From JACVRW01 sp963827065 (GTDB lineage: Bacteria; Actinomycetota; Thermoleophilia; Solirubrobacterales; Thermoleophilaceae): a stretch of DNA of 64,000 nt. Within the stretch, counting starts at the first letter, position 1, and every line of letters begins with the position of its first letter. The stretch is taken from the NCBI GenBank assembly GCA_963827065.1, contig CAWGZM010000010.1, positions 140,374 to 204,373 of the forward strand, given 5' to 3'. Made by a program: the position numbers and the translations under genes. The notes below the pieces were generated by a model, which made no database searches, had not been told where the DNA came from, and saw only the letters and a list, made by a program, of their open reading frames with translations. This document shows, in pieces, positions 60,170-64,000 of this stretch.

Positions 60170-61264
60170 GTGGGCTTTCGCGACTACTACCGGCAGTTCG
60201 ACGACCTCGACGAGGAGCTGCTGAACCGCGAACGCCGCGAGCGGCGGGCACGCGAGCGCAGGCTGGCGCTCGAGCGCGTGCCCGACCTCGACATCTCGGG
60301 CACCGAGTCGCCCGAGCTGCCCCACTCGGAGATCGTGAACGCCGCGATCGCGCGCGCCCGCGGGCGGGTGAACGGCTACCCCGACCGGCACGCCTCCGGC
60401 GTCCGCCGGCTGCTATCCGACCGCCACGGGATTGCGCCCGAGAGGATCGTGCTGGGGAACGGCGCCGCCGAGCTCCTGCAATCGGCCGCGATGGCGCTGC
60501 TCTCGCAGGGCGACGAGCTGCTGATGCCGTGGCCCTCGTACCCCCTGTACCCGCTGATGGCAGCACACGCCTACGCGCGCCCGCACCCGGTGCGAGGAGC
60601 GCGCGAGCCTGCTCGACGAGGTGCGGAGCGCACGCGCGCCGTGGTGATCTGCAACCCGAACGACCCGACCGGCGACCATATGCGTGCCGACGAGCTCGGC
60701 GCGCTCCTGTCCGCGCTGCCCGAGCACGTGCACGTGCTGCTCGACGAGGCGCTCGTGCACTTCCAGGACGTCGAGGAGGTCGATGCCTGCCTGCGCCTCG
60801 TCGAGGCGTTCCCGCGGCTGCTGGTGGTGCGCACCTTCTCGAAGGCGTACGGCCTGTCCGGCCTGCGCGCGGGCTACGCGGTGTCGAGCGACGCGGCGCT
60901 GCTCGCGGCCGTCGCGCCCGTCCTCGGCGTCAACGCCCTCACCCAGGCCGCCGTCGAGCACGCGCTGCGCACGGGCGACGCCGAGATCGAGCGGCGCCGG
61001 CAGGCGGTGATGCGCGAGCGCGCGCGCCTGCTCGAGGCGCTGGCCGAGCTGCCGGTCGACGTGTCGCCCTCACAGGCCAACTTCGTGTGGCTGGCCGCTC
61101 ACGGCCTGAGCGGCGTGGAGCTCGCCCACCGCCTGCGCCGCCAGGGCGTATTCGTGGCGCCGGGCGGCCCGCTGGGCGCCGATGATCACATTCGCGCGAC
61201 GGTGCGCGACGCGGCGGCGACGGATCGGCTGCTGCGGGCGCTGGAGCTTGCGACGGCGGGTTAG
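60170..61264 (+). CDS. aminotransferase class I/II, histidinol-phosphate aminotransferase-like
   Basis: 364 residues from a GTG. YPDRHASGVRRLLSDRHGIA, NGAAELLQSAAMALLSQGDE, VICNPNDPTGD, LDEALVHF and the PLP-Lys in VVRTFSKAYGLSGLRAGYA near 225. HisC/class II fold. Around 60595-60640 the frame reads VRGAREPARRGAERTRAVVI, while a shifted frame reads SLLDEVRS, the expected residues; the gene may carry a local pair of compensating indels and be missing about ten residues there. Confidence 0.87.
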   Translation: MGFRDYYRQFDDLDEELLNRERRERRARERRLALERVPDLDISGTESPELPHSEIVNAAIARARGRVNGYPDRHASGVRRLLSDRHGIAPERIVLGNGAAELLQSAAMALLSQGDELLMPWPSYPLYPLMAAHAYARPHPVRGAREPARRGAERTRAVVICNPNDPTGDHMRADELGALLSALPEHVHVLLDEALVHFQDVEEVDACLRLVEAFPRLLVVRTFSKAYGLSGLRAGYAVSSDAALLAAVAPVLGVNALTQAAVEHALRTGDAEIERRRQAVMRERARLLEALAELPVDVSPSQANFVWLAAHGLSGVELAHRLRRQGVFVAPGGPLGADDHIRATVRDAAATDRLLRALELATAG

Positions 61265-61337
61265 TGGCAGATCGAGCTCGGGCTTGGCTGGGCAAGGGTG
61301 CGACAGTCGCCGGCGCGCGGGAGCTGGAGCCACCTTG

Positions 61338-61370
61338 CTGACTTAGGCACCTATACGGTGCTCAAGTCAG
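61338..61370. repeat. CTGACTT/AAGTCAG palindromic element, copy 2
   Basis: Fourteen-pair hairpin with one mismatch and one G-U pair around TATAC: CTGACTTAGGCACC against GGTGCTCAAGTCAG. GGCTGGGCAA precedes it at 61286-61295, as for copy 1 (33067-33105). It also lies between convergent genes in a gap of 196 nt. Inner arms differ between copies, so it is the outer CTGACTT/AAGTCAG and the decamer that are shared. Confidence 0.6.
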
Positions 61371-61460
61371 GAAGGCTCGGGCAAATCGCGTCCAACCGAC
61401 CCAACCCCTTCCCCGGCCCAGCCGCGTGCCGGGCCCGGCGCAACCAACCGAGCCAACGCC

Positions 61461-61731
61461 TTAGTCGAGCCCCTCGTCCCAGTCGAGGACGTACCACGTC
61501 GCGACGACGCCGTTCAGCACGAACGGGTTGCCCTTCGCGCATTCCTCGGCCGCCGCGCGGCTCGTGAAGATCGACATGGCGCCCTGCTCCTGGGGATCGC
61601 CGAACGGGCCCGTCATCAGCAGCTCGCCGCTCGCCTGGACGTCGCGCATGTAGCGCCCCATGCTCCGCCTGGTGCATCGGCGCCTCTCCGAGGACGTCCT
61701 CGGCCGACTCGTAGAAGAGGACGTACTTCAC
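61461..61731 (-). pseudogene. YciI-like protein, split by a +1 frameshift
   Basis: GTG 61731 begins MKYVLFYESAEDVLGEAPMH in one frame, and a frame one base off continues MGRYMRDVQASGELLMTGPF, GAMSIFTSRAAAEECAKGNP and FVLNGVVATWYVLDWDEGL to the stop. Joined at about 61662 it is a normal YciI/YCII ferredoxin-like-fold protein of about 89 residues. The start overlaps the patatin stop (GTGA), so the operon order is patatin then YciI. Likely a sequencing indel. Confidence 0.75.
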
Positions 61732-62996
61732 GCCTGACCGGTCTGGCGCAGGAGCGCGCCGGTCGTCTGCTCGAGGATGCGCCGCCAGCCGGCGACTTGT
61801 CCTTCTCCTCGGCGAACTTGCGGACGACCTTGCGCACCGGCTGGCGGAGATCTCGATGCCGTGCTTAGCGCAGATCTCCTCCAGGTTCTCGTAGTCGGAC
61901 GCAGCTTAAGCGTCACCGACTCGAAGCCGTGGCGGGCGATCTCGACCCGGCTCGTGAAGTTGAGGATGTTCGTCTCGAACATCAGCTCGTCGTTCGGGTC
62001 GGGCTCGATCAGGATGATGTCCACGCCCGGATAGCGCTCCTGCCAGCGCGCCGACCGCCTCGTGGAGGCGCTGGTGCGCGATCAGCTTGAAGGCCTGGTA
62101 GCCGATCTGCGGGAAGCCCATGTCGCGCACCCGCCGTACGCGGCTGCCGAGCATCGTCGGGATGACCTTCTGGAAGTCGTTGACGTACGGGACGGCCGGG
62201 GTTGACCACGATCACGAACTTTGCGCCCGCCTCGACCGCGATGTCGACGTTGGTTGTCGAGCGCAGGCCGCCGTCGACCAGGTGGCGGCCCTTGATCTCG
62301 ACGGGCTTGTAGACCATCGGCAGCGCGGTCGACCGCCGCGACCGCCTGCGAGATCGGGACGTCGTCCCAGTCCTGGCCGCCGAGCACGATGCGCTCGCAG
62401 GTGTCGAGGTCGGTGGCGGTGAGGAAGAGCTCGTTCTCGAGCAGGCGGAAGTCGCCCGTCCGGTCGGGGTCGGAGAGCACCGTGTCCAGGTAGTCCTGGA
62501 TGCCGCTGCCGTCGTAGAGGCCGGAGGGGAGCGCCTCGGCGATGCCCACGGCGAGGTCGATCAACGAGGCGCTGCGAGCCTGGCTCACGAACGTGCGCGC
62601 CAGCCCGAGCATCCGCAGCGGCAGCAGCGCGGCGGCCTGCGCGAACTCGAGCGCGTTCGGGCGCATCAGCGTGCTGCGGTCGACGTCGTTGAACGGGGTC
62701 GGCACCTGCTGGTTGACCACCCGCATCATCTCCTCGGGGGTCACCCCGTTGGCGGCGAGCGAGGCGACGAACGAGCCCGCGCTCGTGCCCACGTACACGT
62801 CGAACTGGTTGACCGTGCGGTTGACCGCCAGCAGGTCGAGGGCACGCAGCGCGCCGATCTCGTACACGCCGCCGGTGAAGCCGCCCCCACCGAGCACGAG
62901 CGCGGTGCGCGAGCGCCGCGGCCGCCGCCGGCGCGGCTTCGCCTGCCGCGGCTTGGCCTTCTGCGCCGGCTTCTGGAGCTTTACGACCTCTCCCAT
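61728..62996 (-). pseudogene. patatin-like phospholipase, six apparent frameshifts
   Basis: N-terminus from ATG 62996: basic linker, then patatin motifs TALVLGGGGFTGGVYEIGAL and the GTSAGSFVA nucleophile elbow near residue 70. After VPISQAVAA (near 62331) the frame is lost and resumes as STALPMVYKPVEIKGRHLVD, then GGLRSTTNVDIAVEAGAKFV; breaks follow near 62195, 62050, 61905, 61843 and 61792 before the C-terminus WRRILEQTTGALLRQTGQA. The DGG (Asp of the catalytic dyad) is intact in one of the segments. Three insertions and three deletions of one base explain the data. Confidence 0.75.
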
Positions 62997-63080
62997 GGGG
63001 GCATGATTATGGCCGATGGGGCGGGCGCAGCCTCCCGGAACAGCGCTCCGGGCGCCCCGTCAGCGTGTTCCTCCTCTCTG

Positions 63081-64000
63081 ATGCGACGAATCGCGCTCAT
63101 CGCCCTCACTGCCCTCGCCGCCGCGCCCGCGACCGCGGCGGCCCAGGACGCGCTCACGGGGAACCTGACCCGCGACGTGCGCGCCGCCGGCGCCCATTCG
63201 GGCGCCTACGTGGTCAATCTGACCGACGCCCAGACGGTCTTCCGCTGGCGCGAGAAGCGCGCCCGCATGCTGGCCTCGAACACCAAACTGTTCACGACCG
63301 CCGCCGCGCTGGCTCGCTTCGGGACCGAGGGCACGCTCGGCACCGAGGTGCGCGGTGTGGGCGCGCTCGACGAGGAGGGCGTCTGGCGCGGCGACCTCTA
63401 CCTGCGCGGCGGCGGCGACCCGACCTTCGGAACGCGCTCGTTCACCCGCCGCAGCTACGGGTCGGGCGCCACCGTCGAGGACCTGGCGGCGCTGCTCGAG
63501 GAGGCCGGGATCACGCGCGTCACCGGCCGCGTCTACGGGGACGAGTCGCGCTTCGACTCGCTGCGCGGTGGCCCGGAGTCGGGTTACTCGACCTCGATCT
63601 GGGTGGGCCCGCTGAGCGCGCTCTCCTTCAACCGCGGGCTCGGCAGCGAGACCGGTGGCTCGTTTCAGACCAATCCGCCGCTGTTCGCGGCCGCACGCCT
63701 GGACTCCGCGCTTGAGGCCAGGGGCCTGCGCGTCCGGCTGAAGCCGCGCGCCGGAGTGGCGCCGGGCGACGCCGAGGTGCTCGCGAGCGTGGACTCGCCG
63801 CCGCTGGGCACGCTCATCCGGCTCACGAACAAGCCGTCCGACAACTACTTCGCGGAGATGCTCTGAAGGGGATCGCCCTTCAAGCCCGCGGCAAGGGCAC
63901 GACCCGCGCCGGGGCGCAGCTCGCGGCCGGCTACGCCAGGCGGCTCGGCTCCGGAGCGCTCGCGGACGGCTCCGGCCTCTCGCGCGGCGACCGCGCCTCG
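63081..64000 (+). pseudogene. D-alanyl-D-alanine carboxypeptidase (PBP4/DacB family), frameshifted and cut by the window end
   Basis: From ATG 63081: signal peptide (IALIALTALAAAPATAAA), SNTKLFTTAAALARF (SxxK) near residue 70, DLYLRGGGDPTFG, and KPSDNYFAEML (SxN) near 258. TGA at 63864-63866 ends the frame, but one missing base there would continue as LKGIALQARGKGTTRAGAQL, the normal continuation, and run past 64000. The KTG box would lie beyond the window. PBP4-type (class C) D,D-peptidase trimming peptidoglycan in the periplasm or on the cell surface. Confidence 0.82.

Noticed and set aside
1..64000. CRISPR arrays, insertion sequences, riboswitches
   Set aside because: No regular short direct-repeat arrays, transposase-like ORFs or recognisable aptamer architectures were seen; only the one tRNA was identified.

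Overview
The window is a 64 kb piece of a very GC-rich bacterial chromosome (roughly 70% G+C by eye) with dense, short-spaced genes, frequent GTG/TTG starts and many 1-4 nt stop/start overlaps (GTGA, TGATG). Gene content (acyl-CoA metabolism, PadR and Lrp regulators, GAP-family protein, HAF repeats, a Rv1900c-like hydrolase-cyclase, small DUF1707 proteins) suggests an actinobacterium, most likely class Thermoleophilia (Solirubrobacterales-like). That placement is an inference from gene content, not from a marker gene.

Layout. 0-6 kb: the end of an acetamidase/formamidase, a HerA-like ATPase, an acyl-CoA dehydrogenase, two SDRs and a secreted HAF-repeat protein. 6-9 kb: tyrosine catabolism (hppD-hmgA) with a divergent Lrp/AsnC regulator and a strong inverted repeat between them. 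9-20 kb: GNAT, PECR-like SDR, a membrane PI-PLC-like protein, ferritin, DUF1707 protein, carotenoid oxygenase with divergent PadR, MBL-fold hydrolase, GAP-family protein, lytic transglycosylase and PlsC-like acyltransferase. 20-33 kb: a small biotin carrier protein, enoyl-CoA hydratase, bioB-bioF-bioD, a deleted amidohydrolase, acyl-CoA synthetase, FAD oxidoreductase, spermidine synthase-like membrane protein, secreted hydrolase, then bioA and a 57-residue rubredoxin. 33-42 kb: Nudix, RTX-like secreted protein, epimerase, Fe-ADH, SCP2, SDR, LysE/LysR pair, thioesterase, stand-alone RAM-domain protein and Zn-ADH. 42-47 kb: a hydratase, an aldehyde dehydrogenase and a three-gene operon (FAD oxidase, proline racemase-family epimerase, DHDPS-family enzyme) that together fit L-hydroxyproline degradation to 2-oxoglutarate.

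48.6-51 kb: tRNA-Pro(CGG) whose 3' end is repeated exactly (14 nt) 2.25 kb downstream. The DNA between holds small unknown genes, two tandem SnoaL-like genes and a broken ribbon-helix-helix-like gene, and looks like the remnant of an integrated element. 51-57 kb: phosphatase, then a leftward operon of FAD oxidoreductase, alpha/beta hydrolase-adenylate cyclase fusion and cyclic-nucleotide-binding protein, and a sigma factor fused to an anti-sigma-like zinc motif with a long proline-rich tail. 57-64 kb: Nif3-family protein, a 58-residue HTH-like protein, FadD-type ligase, aminotransferase, YciI, patatin-like phospholipase and a D,D-carboxypeptidase running off the end.

A caution applies to the whole window. 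At least eight otherwise intact genes are split by single-base indels, with about eight indels between 61.6 and 63.9 kb. Mixed-sign, mostly one-base shifts in conserved housekeeping-type genes look more like residual sequencing error than true decay. The amidohydrolase at 24.7 kb (large in-frame deletion) is the main exception.
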